Source: Sipunculus nudus (taxonomy: Eukaryota > Annelida > Sipuncula > Golfingiida > Sipunculidae). From it: a stretch of 64,000 nucleotides of DNA. The notes below the pieces were generated by a model, which had not been told where the DNA came from, searched no databases, and saw only the letters and a list, made by a program, of their open reading frames with translations. The DNA is taken from positions 89,227,556 through 89,291,555 of the forward strand of contig CM049310.1 of the NCBI GenBank assembly GCA_026874595.1. The letters are read 5' to 3'. Of this stretch, positions 1-13,700 are shown piece by piece (position 1 is the first letter of the stretch; each line of letters begins with the position of its first letter). A program made the position numbers and the translations under genes.

Positions 1-164
1 GTCTTAGCAGAATATGAGATAAATTAATTGGCTATGTTTGTCCATCTCTCTTTTTAAATGTTGAATAATTATGTAAAAACTTTTCCACCTCTAAGCACCG
101 TGCCACAAATTCCATAACCTTTGAAGTAGCAGTGTAGCTTTTGGGTAGCTTTATAGCATACAAT

Positions 165-545
165 AAACTGGTGGACTGCAACTGTTTTTGCACAGTGTCC
201 ATCTGTTCGTTTGCCTTGGGTTAAATCACTCATATCTCTGCAGTGTTTGGACTTATTCACCTGATATTTTGCAAGCGTATACATCCTGGATAGCTTTCTT
301 GATTTATGATAGGTGGGGCCACTTACATTCACGTTCACACTGCAGACATCCATGCTAATATCCAGGGACTGGTTTGACGTATAAGCATGAAATTTTTCAT
401 TACTTTAGATCTTACATAGCTCTACAGATATATAAATTTAGTTGCCCAACTAACAACTATTTTTGCAAGATGTCCATCTGTTCATCTGACTAGGGTTAAA
501 ATTCTTAAATCTCATCAGTGGTTTGATGCCCTTATCCACCTGAGG
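165..545. repeat. Diverged direct duplication in the left end of the window
   Basis: Stretches 165-265 and 440-545 share GTCCATCTGTTC, a GGGTTAAA block and a CTTATYCACCTGA-type block in the same order. No gene is supported in 1-840. Confidence 0.5.
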
Positions 546-846
546 GCGATTTCTTCCCATTTGCTGATTAGTTCGTCACGCTTTAGTTGACTTATGACCT
601 ATGCTTCATTTTCACTTAAATCCCATTTAAGACCCCAATATTTCTGACATTGCGTGGCAGATGGCGCTAACTGCCTCCTCGTTAGTTACGTACAGTATGC
701 CTTCGAACAGCCGTGTTTGGTAGGCGCTATAACGCTTTATATAAAAGTAATTCAAATAACTCACATCACTAACGCAATGGTTTCACACCGCACTCTTTCT
801 AAAACTCTCTAATCCTTTCAGAGATATACGAACAAAAAGTAACGAA

Positions 847-1996
847 CGGCCTCTATCCAGCCGTTTTCGGATTTGCCAGCTTCTCATAAGGCGGCACTTA
901 GGCAAGTCAGTATGACGTGACGAGGAGCTAAAGGGTAACCGACGTAAGGGGAAACCTTTTGGCAGTACCCGCAGCGAATGTATAGCTCTAAATATACGTT
1001 TCGGTTAAAAAATAACAACCATTCCAAATTTAGACCGACCTTTCAGCCATTTGCTGATCATCAATTTAAATTTTTGTGTTGTTCTGTTTAATTTGTGGGG
1101 CAGATTCTATATTGGCGAGCGTACCAGGACTGTTGCTTCGAAAATAAGTGGCAAACTTTTTTAATAACCGGCTTTAAACTAGTTATATTCCATTACAGTT
1201 CAAGTTGCACCCGTTTAAATCTAGGTCATAAGCATGCAAATTTACCAGATAAATTAGGCAAGCCCCAAACAATAATGTGACAGACGTGACCGAAATTTAA
1301 ACGCAAAATAGTTACGAATATTTTACTATGTATAAATAGGGAAAGCATACAAATCAAATGGATTGTGTGTATAAATTTACCGATGCCAAAAAGTGGAACA
1401 TTTTCTTTAAATTAATCATTATATTTAGAAGATTTCTTATGATAATTCGATCTGAAATGCATCGTGGATCCGATGCTTCTACGGCTTGTAAACCATTAAA
1501 GCGTCATTTATACATTCGAGCGCATTCCGTAGTGAATTATCAAGACATCAGAGGAAGGGCAGGGGGGAAACCTAATTACTTATTCCCGAGCGCCTGAATA
1601 AAATAGACGTGTGGCCTCTATCCAGCCGTTTTCGGATATGCCAGCTTCTCATAAGGCCGCACTTAGGCAAGTCAATATTACGTGACGAGGAACGACGTAA
1701 GGGGAAACCTTTTGGCAGTACCCGCAGCGAATGTATAGCTCTAAATATACGTTTGGGTTAAAAAATAACAACCATTCCAAATCCAGACCGACCTTTCAGC
1801 CATTTGCTGATCATCAATTAAAATTTTTGTATTGTTTTGTTCAATTTGTGGGACAGATTCTATATTTTATTACACTTCAAGATGCACCTGTTTAAATCTA
1901 GGTCATAAGCATGTAAATTTACCAGATAATTTAGGCAAGCCCGAGACAATAATGTGACAGACGTGACCAAAATTTAAACGCAAAATAGTTACGAAT
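847..1996. repeat. Direct duplication, copies 847-1316 and 1609-1996
   Basis: Both copies contain GGCCTCTATCCAGCCGTTTT, GGGGAAACCTTTTGGCAGTA, AAAAAATAACAACCATTCCA and TCATAAGCATG...AATTTACCAGATAA in the same order. The first copy has about 70 extra bases (1117-1187). They are non-coding and may be an unclassified interspersed element present twice. Confidence 0.85.
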
Positions 1997-2123
1997 TAAT
2001 TTTATGTGCACATAAAACGTTATATACAAGAAAGTAAATTACAGCCCCTTAATGGTGTCTCGCCTAACAGAATTCGGATAAGGTAAGTAGCACCTAAAAA
2101 CATATGGATAGCTGAGTCGACAT

Positions 2124-2179
<56 letters not shown>

Positions 2180-5035
2180 GTGGTTACATTTTTATTCGCG
2201 AGGGTTTCATATTTGCGAAATTCGTGGAAATGAAAATATCGCGAAAATAAAACCTTCAGGAATAACAGGCCTATCGTCGAAAGGAAGTCGTAAAGAAATA
2301 TATTGATATATAAATAATAGTAAACCTTGTATGTTACCCGTAAATCAATTATTGCTTTAATAAATGATATAACCTTTCAAATAATCCTCTGATAGTGAAC
2401 AAAAATTTGTACTTGTTAGATGTTGCCTTTAATCCTCTTCCAATTGTTATGATTTGCGTATACAGGTTATTTAATACAGTTGATTCATATAATAATGGGT
2501 ATACTCCGCATATATATAATAAGCAATATAAAAAAACATATTTAAGTCATTTACCCACTTATTTTTCATTTGTTGTATCATTATTTGCCAGTGAATAATG
2601 GGATCTGCCACCTTTATCTAGCAATGTAACAATGACCGCCCATCTATGTCTATTACCCTTGCTGGTTATCCCCAAATGCTCACGCAGGCTCAATAATCAT
2701 ATGTTCGTATGGGACTCAAACCGCGTGACACTTTTCACCTGTCACAGATTCATTATGTTAAAATCTACAAATCTAAGGTAAATCGTTTTTTACGACCTCT
2801 TTTATCTTAATAAAATACGTTTTGCTTCATACATGCGGTTTTTTTACCGTTATTACACTAGTGGTTGCGTCACTGCACGTGGATAAAAAAACATGGCTTT
2901 ATTATACAGCTGAGAGAACGACAAACAATTAACAAAGATCAATAAGTGCATTTACATATATCTTTATTTTTTCCATGTTTATATTCGCCACTTCATACTG
3001 TTACGGAACCTAATATAAACGATCACGTATGCGTGATGAACACAAATTCTGAAACTGAGATTAAAAAAATCAGATTATGTAACACTAGGCAGCGGAAAAT
3101 GTCTAGGGGAATGAATAAAGAAGTCCATGGTTTTTTGTTAACACATAACTATAATTTATTCTTAAAATAACCCTAACAATACAATACACTAAATCAATAC
3201 AATTATACAGTAGAACAGCGGTATAACAACCAGTCAATACAATCACATAGAAAAATACTGCGCACAGTACCTGGAACCCAACACCATCACAACGATAAGC
3301 CCTTTAAATGTGCACTCCCGGAGAATGAAAGTCCAGTGGAAAGTTCTTGCAACAACCCAGAAAGTAAACTGAAGTCCAAATGCATAAAATCCAGGAGAAA
3401 GTCTTTGAAAATGTATAATTGCCGCATTCTTCAGATAAGGTCATAGAATTTGACACACGCTTCTGCGTCCGCTAGAATCTTCTCTGCTCTCTGCCCCTCC
3501 TTTTTAAAACACAGCTCACTTATATACCTTCACACCTCAAGCAGAGAGTTTTCCACTTCTCGAACAGTCTATAAGATCTTGCACAACACGGTAAGGACGC
3601 GTTTAAGGAATTCTCCAGAAAAACAGCGCTGTGTGTATCTCTACACACCATGGTGTACACGTGACTCACGACCAGGCGAGAAAACCAAAGGCTGGCATGA
3701 CAACGATAGTTCAACCAGTACATGTTAAACATAGAATGTAACAAACGGCCCGGCGAGGGTGTCATCACACGAGTTACGCCCGTGTCACATAATAAAAAGA
3801 GCACCTGTAACAATACTCTATTTAAATGAGCACATTTTAGAAAAGTTTATCAGAACATCTACTGTTAAATTCTCGCCATGAATTCCTTCAAATGGTGTTG
3901 CTATGAGTAGATGAAACGTAATCGGTTGAATAACAAACTCGGGTGAATATAAGAAAGATACGGTAAGGAGGATATGAATGTTAAGATTTATGATAAGAGC
4001 AGCAAACACGACCAGTCTTCAAAGCTAGCGGGACCGGGCATATCCACAACCAAATATCTACCAGCCGATAATGTATTTGGTGTATTATATTTCGATATTT
4101 GTTGTACAATTCATGTTTATATTAGAAATGTGTCATCTAAACATAAAATTCATGATTATTCAGCACAAGTCAAATTAATTATTGGAAAAATATGGAAATA
4201 TTGAATGTTCAGAAAGACAACAAGTCTGTATTTAGAGGTCGGAGATACTGGTGATTGAAATTATAAAGATAACTAAATTCATTGATGTCCTGCTAAGTCC
4301 ATAAGTATCAATGTAATCAGTCTTGCGTTTCAGAATAACTTGAGTTTTGTTCGTTTTGATTCCGAATCTGATTTTCACTTTAGTATTTAACGGCATGAGT
4401 CTCGGAGGTTTTATGATTCTCGTTTTCGAGTAATTTTCACTTTCAGTTTAATCTTCTGAGGCCTTTGGCAAGTTTAAACATGCAAAATGTTATTTACCTG
4501 ATGGGGAGGGCAGAATGAACAGGTTAAATTATCCAAAGCTTTTTTACGTTCGGCCTTAGTGACGTCAGAATTTGTCAAATTTAAACTGGATTCAAATTTG
4601 TGCAAAATCCCCATCAGCGTCCCAAAACATGAGTAGTCGTTAATAATATACTATCATAGGACTTAACATTGTCATAATATCCTACACAGCAAACTGTCCC
4701 AGCAAAGACACGGGGCCACAGGATCCAATAACCGTTGAAGCGTTGGGTTTAAGGACACATATTATAGGTATTACGAGCAAAGCTAATGACTGAATATCAC
4801 CCTGGCAAGGATCATGTGATTTTTGGTCACTACCTCACCCAATGCTGCTTATTTGATGATCTGTAACCAAGAACAGTTATCCTTGGTCGCTATATGGGTT
4901 GATCGTGCTAATAGTGGTCGTGTTGGTGAGTATAAGTTATGTTCATTGTTTTGACAGGACAGGCTTTTCACCCATTCTTAAAGTTAATTCAGTTTCAATC
5001 CTCTTGTCCCTATCCAGTGAAGCAATAAGTGAAAG
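1997..5035. other. Upstream of the decarboxylase gene, no gene seen
   Basis: AT-rich non-coding sequence with one TA microsatellite. No exon with convincing splice sites or family similarity was found, and no clear TATA box before the start at 5036. A 5'UTR exon could be present but cannot be placed. Confidence 0.5.
2122..2178. repeat. (TA)n microsatellite
   Basis: Near-perfect TA dinucleotide run with one slip. Confidence 0.95.
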
Positions 5036-8000
5036 ATGGACGCTGAGGAATTCCGGAAACGCGGGAAGGAGATGGTTGATCACGTAGCGGACTACCTGGA
5101 GAACATCAGGGATCGGCGTGTACTTCCGGCGGTAAAACCGGGATACTTACACGGGATGATCCCTGACCACGCCCCGGAAGAACCCGAACGCTGGGAGGAT
5201 CTGATGGCTGATATTGAACGAGTCATTATGCCGGGGGTACGTCCGAATCAACAATAATGAACAGATAAAAAAATTAATGAGCATCAAGGAATCCGGCATC
5301 AGAATTTCAAAAAGCTTTTCATTGAATAATCAAAGAAGCGGGTTACTTGTCATAAATACGTATAATCAATGATACGTCGTGCACTAATATAAGAAGCAGC
5401 TAATTGAGAGCCAATATGTTGCCATTTGCGTCATTATTATTCCTATAATAGCGCACGATGTATTTATTATTCTGATACACTCCCTATTTAGAACCGTGCA
5501 ACTGTTATCTGTATCCACATCCGGCTCTAGCCATGATCATAATTTTAATAGCTCTGACGGATTTCTTTTTGAAAGAAGCAGAGTTTCACAGATTTTAGCA
5601 ATCACATCAGGTATTTAAAAAGTTGAATTTTGTACATGTTATAGAAAATCTACAATTCCTGTCACAGCATTTGCTCCAGTAGCGAAACGTAACGTTCTAT
5701 CTATATACCTGAACCCAATAACTGAAACAGTTAAAAATAGATAAAAAATGATTATGTATACTGAACAGCATACTAAGTATATGTATGACTTTGTTCCATG
5801 CTTCATCCGAAGGGTTTGACCTTCCTTCGTTGTCCCTTGAAGGGAATCTCTCTGATATAATTTCCAAGTTTTGACAGTATTATGTGATTCCGTTCATTAC
5901 ATTGGAAGCCCCGCGATAGTTATATTTGAACGGTTAATTCCAGGTGACGCATTGGCACAGCCCCCATTTCCATGCTTACTTCCCGACAGCTAACTCGTAT
6001 CCAGCCATATGTGCCGACATTTTGTCTGATGCCATAAATGGTGTTGGATTCAGCTGGGTAAGATCCGTTACATAAGAATAGATGAAATGATAAACCTAAT
6101 ATATAATTAAAATTAATCAATTTAATTTCGCATAAATAAGACTTAAATATGTTAATCAAGTAAGGAAACTCTTTGATAAATAGACAAGATGTTCTGATAT
6201 TTAACTTCCACATGTACTCTCTAAGCAGGAGAGATATAGTTCATTACAGACGATATGGCATAGCTTACTGCCTAACAATTCAAATGAACAGAGAAAAGTA
6301 AAGGTTGATGTCCATTTGCCGATTCAATACACTCCATACGGAAATATAAGATAAGTACGGACGAAGCAATCACTGCATTTTTCAATTACGCCTGATATAC
6401 ACTTACACCTGAAATTCAATAAAGCTTATATTTGTTTATGTAGATATCTAGCCCAGCATGTACAGAGTTAGAGGTAGTGATGACGGACTGGCTCGTGAAA
6501 ATTCTTAATCTACCGCAAGAGTTCTTGTCGGCAGGCAAAGGAGGTGGAGTCATACAGGTCAGTGTGTCAAGGGAGGTGGAGTCATATAGGTCAGTGAGAC
6601 AAAGGAGGTGGAGTCATATAGGTCAGTGTGTCAAGGGAGGTAGAGTCACACAGGTCCGTGTGGCAAAGCAGGTGGAGTCACACAGGTCAGTGTGGCAAAG
6701 CAGATGAAGGCATACAGGTCAGTGAGACAAAGGAGGTGGAGTCATACAGGTCAGTGTGTCAAGGGAGGTAGAGTCACACAGGTCAGTGAGACAAAGGAGG
6801 TGGAGTCATATAGGTCAGTGTGTCAAGGGAGGTGGAATAAAGGTCAGTGTGGCAAAGGAGGTGGAGTCATACAGGTCAGTGTGTCAAAGCATGTGGACTC
6901 ATATAGGTCAGTGTGGCAAAGCAGATGGAGTCATATAGGTCGGTGAGACAAAGGAGGTGGAGTCATATAGGTCAGTGTGTCAAGGGAGGTGGAGTCATAC
7001 AGGCCAGTGAGACAAAGGAGGTGGAATAAAGGTCAGTGTGGCAAAGGAGGTGGAGTCATACAGGTCAGTGAGACAAAGGAGGTGGAATAAAGGTCAGTGT
7101 GGCAAAGGAGGTGGAGTCATACAGGTCAGTGTGGCAAAGCATATGGAGTCATATAGGTCAGTGTGGCAAAGCAGATGGAGTCATATAGGTCGGTGAGACA
7201 AAGGAGGTAGAGTCATATAGGTCAGTGTGTCAAGGGAGGTGGAGTCATACAGGCCAGTGAGACAAAGGAGGTGGAATAAAGGTCAGTGTGGCAAAGGAGG
7301 TGGAGTCATACAGGTCAGTGTGGCAAAGCATGTGGACTCATATAGGTCAGTGTGGCAAAGCAGATGGAGTCATATAGGTCGGTGAGACAAAGGAGGTAGA
7401 GTCATATAGGTCAGTGTGTCAAGGGAGGTGGAGTCATACAGGCCAGTGAGACAAAGGAGGTGGAATAAAGGTCAGTGTGGCAAAGGAGGTGGAGTCATAC
7501 AGGTCAGTGTGGCAAAGCATGTGGAGTCATAAAGGTCGGTGTGGCAAAGCAGATGGAGTCATATAGGTCGGTGAGACAAAGGAGGTAGAGTCATATAGGT
7601 CAGTGTGTCAAGGGAGGTGGAGTCATACAGGCCAGTGAGACAAAGGAGGTGGAATAAAGGTCAGTGTGGCAAAGGAGGTGGAGTCATACAGGTCAGTGAG
7701 ACAAAGGAGGTGGAATAAAGGTCAGTGTGGCAAAGGAGGTGGAGTCATATAGGTCAGTGTGGCAAAGCAGATGGAGTCATATAGGTCGGTGAGACAAAGG
7801 AGGTAGCGTCATATAGGTCAGTGTGTCAAGGGAGGTGGAGTCATACAGGCCAGTGAGACAAAGGAGGTGGAATAAAGGTCAGTGTGGCAAAGGAGGTGGA
7901 GTCATACAGGTCAGTGAGACAAAGGAGGTGGAGTCATACAGGTCAGTGAGACCTCAGAGGAAGAGTCATACAGGCCAGTGAGACTAAGGAGGCTGAGTCG

Positions 8001-10714
8001 TATAAGGTCAGTCAGACAAAGGATAGTAAGTCATACAGGTCATTGAGACAAAGGTGGTTAGGTCATATAGGTCAGTGAGAAATAAAGGAGGTGGAATCAT
8101 ACAGGTCAGTGAAACAAAGGAGGAGGTGTCATATAGGTCAGTGAGACTAGGGAGGTTGAGTCCTACAGGTCAGTCAAACAAAGTAGGTGGAGTCATACAT
8201 TTCAGCGAGACTAAAGCAGTTTAGTCATATCGGTCAATGAGACTGAAGAGGTTGAGTCATACTAGTCAGTGAGAAATAAAGGATAGGCCCTACAGGTCAG
8301 CAAGACAATAGAGCATGGGGGACGATGGTTACTTTTCTAAAAGGAGATGATGTCAATGCATTTTGTCACAAAGAAATAAAACCTAAAACAACAAATCATC
8401 TTCACCTGTGTTTAAGGTATCAACAAGCGAGGGGGTTCTCTTAGCAATGTTAAGCGCCAGAAACAAGATGCTTCAACAGAAGAAAGAAGAAAATGGAGGA
8501 GTGGACGACTATGAAATCATAGGAAGACTTGTCGCTTACTGTTCTGATCAGGTATTATCAATCAATAATCAATGACATGGCGTTTAACATTCATATGGAA
8601 TATCTAGACAGGGAACTACATGGTCTCACTTTTTATTCCACAGGTTAATGTATATCATTTCGAAAAAAAACTTAATAATAATTCGTTTAAATTATTTCAA
8701 ATGAATTAACTCCCGTAATCATGTAAGAAAAATAAATGTCCATAGATAGGTTTGCCCTTCATCTAATTTTATTAATTACTGAGATTTGAATCATATAGAA
8801 ACTAGTCAGCTAGAAAAAAAAATGTATTTCCACTTATTATTTATGCCCTTTTTATTAATACATATATAAAGTGTATGAATTAACAAGGTAATCATGAATT
8901 ACATTGCATATATTATACTAGATTGTATCTTTCTTTCATCCTTAATATTCCATCAATCAATCATGTTATCAAAAGACCAGCTGTAAGGATGAAAAGATAT
9001 CTAGCAAAAAAGTAAACATTTATACATTATGAAAAATAACTATTGCAAATAAACTATCGGTAACATTTAGTAATATGAACATCACAATATAATTAAAACT
9101 AGTCTAAAGATTTGGGAACATTGTCAGAACACAGACAAATGCAAATAGCTAACTCTCACCATTCTGCTTTATAACTGACCATTATATTACTCATTACTAT
9201 CTGTTCCTAAACAGGCTCATTTGTGCGTCGAGCGAGCTGGTCTGTTGGCCGCGTTAAGGGTCAAGAAAGTGGCGAGCGACGCAAAATGTCGTATGCGGGG
9301 AGATGCTCTGTCAGCCGCCATTATTCAGGATAAACAGCAAGGGCTCATACCATTTTATGTAGGACTTTATAATTCGTTATTTATATGGCCTCATCCTGCA
9401 GATGTATGTGTAGTTTGATGATAACCTTTGATTAAACGATCTTGCATGCATTCAAATTGTTTCATAAAGAATGCCTCTATCACCGTGACAACAAGAAACC
9501 AGTTAAATGCATCTTAACGTCACAATGAAGAATTCATGAATTTAAGGACCCATTATGCCCATGCTATTTGAGCTGTATAGGCAGGTGAAATTTTACATCT
9601 TAAGAATTTATGTTTTTGTTTATGTTTTTGTTTATGTTTTGCTCAGGTTGTTGCTACCTTGGGCACAACTTCATCTTGTGCATTTGATAATTTAATGGAA
9701 ATTGGACCTATTTGTAAGTATAATATTTATGAACTAATGAAGCTATTCCGTCCAATACAGTCTAATCGGTAATAAGAAAATGTATGCTAAACTTAACTAA
9801 ATACTATTGTCTTGACGAGTTGAATAAGACATTAAACTACAATAAACCAGATATATTTATTGTGATATTGGCATTTGCGAGGGAAGAAATAATTTTTTTA
9901 AAGACTTATCTATAGCGATTGAGAAACAGTTTAATCCGTAGCAATGTTATTTTACCATATTGCGATACTGTGTTATAATCGCCCACCTAGGCCGCCGGGA
10001 AGGAATTTGGCTTCATGTGGACGCCGCGTATGCCGGCTCAGCCTTTGTGTGTCCGGAGTTCAGACATCTCATGGCTGGTGTCGAGGTGGCCCGTTTGGTT
10101 TATTATCTGAAGAATATCTGGCCAACAGCAATCCTTGATTTTTTTTATTTACCATCAGATCCATCTGGGAATATAATAATATATATAACACTCTCTACTA
10201 AGAGATCCATTCTGATCCAATCAGATGTCATCTTATACTTATAATATTTTCACTTTATATGATTGCATCTGTGTATGATATGAAAATTAAGTTGTAAATC
10301 CCCTTCCTTTTATCCGTTGCACATTTTCAAACGTACTCTTAAACTCTAGGATATTTTGGGAAACCGCAAAATTCATTGAGTACTTCAACTTTATCTGTTA
10401 AGTTAACTTAAGATATAAATATATACAGGTCTGGAATGGAATGAATTTTTGTGTGTTTAAGTGTAAAATCAAATGTGTTCTCAATTGTCTTCTTTTATTA
10501 AGTTTACAGACTCGTTCAGCTTCGGTCCCCACAAGTGGATGTTGGTGAACAATGATTGCTCAGTCTTATGGTAATTTTGTTATGTTCTCTTTACCACATA
10601 AAACTGCAGGCCAGTTTGTAAAGCATGGCGCGGAAATGAAATAAATTATATACCAGATGTAGGGGAAAACAACTATTTCAAAATATGTTCAATTTGAACA
10701 TTTTATACTGAACT

Positions 10715-10766
<52 letters not shown>

Positions 10767-13700
10767 TTATATACTTATATATATATAGTATATACACTTA
10801 CAAATGCATTTGCATTTTAATACTCTTTTGTTACAAAACAAATTGAGCCGGCTTTCCTCAACTGTCTATCTATATTTTCACAATATATTGAAGTTTTATG
10901 AACGACTCATCATCAGTAATATTAGCTTTTAATTATTTTTGCCTTGAGTATGCCTTGAGTACAGGTTATTGTATCAAGATATTTATGGATTGTTAAAATT
11001 AAGCACCAATATATTATGCCCTCAGGGATGTTCGAATTCACATAACATCATTATCCATTTACATTAGGTAACCATTGCATCTGGTGTACATAAAAAATAT
11101 CCAATATTTATTGTTAAGTTAGAAAGTTTTGAAGTAGTAATCAGCATCCGATAAATAAAATATGTAAAGGACTGTTGAAAATGATGCATCATCACATTAC
11201 ACAAACAGGGATGATCTACTTATCAATCACAGTGATTATGTACCCTCAATGATTGCTAGCCTCGGTCATATACCATGACCTGTACAAAAAGCTTATGTTA
11301 TTTGTAGCCATCACAGAGGAGCTCAATTGACAGTGAACCGTAAAGCCTTTATATTGTTACAAGAGAGCGTTTGCTGAATTGCATTTGCATTTGCATTTTA
11401 GAATAATTGGCAGCTCTGCATTAAAGTGCAAATCCCATTTTCAAATGCAAATTCATTTGCATATATATGTGTGTGTGTGTGTGTGTTTGTGTTTGTTTCC
11501 CGTCCATATCACAAATTCATAATTAAAACATTTTAAACTCCGGCGGCACCTGTAAAAGAAATTTAGCCATATGTTTGTTCCCAGGGTCAAAGACTCCACA
11601 CACCTTGTTGAGGGCTTCCGTGTGGACCCAGAATACTTAAAACATGAGAGCCAGGAATATGGAAGAGACTTCAGGGTAAAGTTCGTTACAGACCTGTGCC
11701 CTTTAAATATTTGCAGCCGCAGAACGCAAAGTCCCGCCTTGAGACTTCATTTTCATGACCACCAAGTATTACATTTTAGTTGGTTGACAAGTTAAATGCT
11801 AGTTCGACTAGACCATCCCGATGAGTCTAATTGTCTAATAATTAGTCGGTTATCTTGAACTTCTTCTATGTAAGCACTTCAGTAAATTCGGCACTATGTA
11901 TATTAGGGGATTTTAACGCTTATGAGAGATTTTTCTGAAAGGCACATTTAATATTTGTAAAATTGACCATGCAGAAAGGCTTTTAACACGCATTTAAAAA
12001 AAGAGTTTCATAACTAAACATTGGACTCAAGTGTTGTAATATCTAACATATATTTATTTACTTTGTGTTAATTATCAAGCACCTTCAATAATTTAGTCGT
12101 TTACTGCACGCTGTAAAAAACAATGCTTACTTATACAATTTGTCGGTTTGTTGTTCTAGTGATAAAATGTTTGCCTCCCCATTCGTGTATATAACTAGAA
12201 CATTTATATGGGCTTCACTATGTGAATGTGGCTCCCTTTTTATTTGATTGATACAATTGGAATAACAAACGTCAACAGACATATCATATATTTAGCCAAT
12301 AAATTTGTCTGTGTTAGCACTGGCAGATACCAGGTGGACGTAGGTTTCGGTCGCTCAAACTGTGGTTCACCTTACGTATGTACGGGGTGAAGGGGATACA
12401 AGAACACATTCGAAAGGTAAAAATCTGTGTATTTTTTTCATACAAACATACTGATCTGCTTTGTATTTGTGGGTCATAGCATAAAAGATCTCGCTTAATG
12501 GGAGGCTTTATGCAAATGATACCCCGATTTAAAAAATAAAATATGATCGAATCCTGCCGTAAAGTCTTTCGATATCCTTGTTCACTGACATGGCCATCTT
12601 AGCATAAGGCATTACTCGATGCAGCAGTTTTTTAATTTTAATTCCAATTTTGTTTCGATTATATATTTGTCACATTTTCCTTCTCCTTTTTTTCTGTATT
12701 ACCTTTAAGAGGTTAAGTGTTCACGATATTTTCAGCGAACCTGTGGGCTTATGCGATGGTGCGGCTTCGTCCGTCGTGCGTCGTCTGTACGTTAGCCCCT
12801 ACTATTTCGAAAACGGCAGGAGCTATCATCACAAAACTTTATGCAAAAAATCAGTCATATAAAAAACTCTATCTGATTTTGTTTATTTTTTGGCAATCTG
12901 CAATTTCTTAGATTTTATATTGAAAAAGCTTAAAAACCTTTTGGTAGACTGCTCACTGCATCAGATTTGGCACCAAAGGTCAGTCTGGATCTAAATATAG
13001 TTTTGAAAAACTGCTAACTGTGTCAGCAAAACAGGTCAAGAGTTGATTCAGTGCAGCCAGGTACAGGTCAAAAGTTCACTCGGTCTAGCCAGGTGCAGAT
13101 GAAGAGTTCACTCAGTGCAGGAACTTGAGCCAGCAATTTGTTACAGTTCACTCGGGGCAACTGCCTTTCAAACCAAGCCGGGTCAGCCAAGTGCATCAAA
13201 CTCAAGAAAAGTTTGATGTATTGGTTTGACGTTTTGACCTGTCTATGCGTCTTTGATGGCTTTCTCGTTCACAAGACAGGTGTCGCAACCTACAATGACT
13301 CTGCACAGTGTGTGTGCCTGCTTATTGCTCCAGAGGAATTTGATATATCAGCCTGAAATTGGGCATTTTTATACATATCGTAGAGCTTTGTCGTATACAA
13401 GTCTGGTCCATGCTTTTTTTCTCAGGAGGGGATATCAGCCTGAAATTGGGCATATGTATGCATCTCTGATACCTTCGTCGTATACGAGACATGTAGGGAT
13501 TACTTTGAAAACAATTGCCCAGCATTGAAGCATTATATCTGGTGTATAAACCATTGCACAGGTTTGCATTAGGCCCGTAGACCTTGTTAATAAATAATCC
13601 ATGTAAGGCCCTCTGGTCTATCATATAACGACATTCTCTGCATTTGTGTCTATAAAAAAGATTTTCAGTGTTATCATATTTTGCTGCACCGACTTAATGG

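Noticed and set aside
6477-6946. Plus-strand open frames of about 60-84 codons ([10 protein letters not shown]-type repeats)
   Set aside because: They are read-throughs of the 32-bp minisatellite, whose unit length rotates all three frames.
11585-12416. Phe in GRDFRHWQ as loss of the catalytic tyrosine, which would make the decarboxylase an aldehyde synthase
   Set aside because: Counting from the PLP lysine shows the catalytic loop tyrosine is the one in DPEYLKH, and it is present. The DFR position corresponds to a different, non-catalytic tyrosine in relatives.
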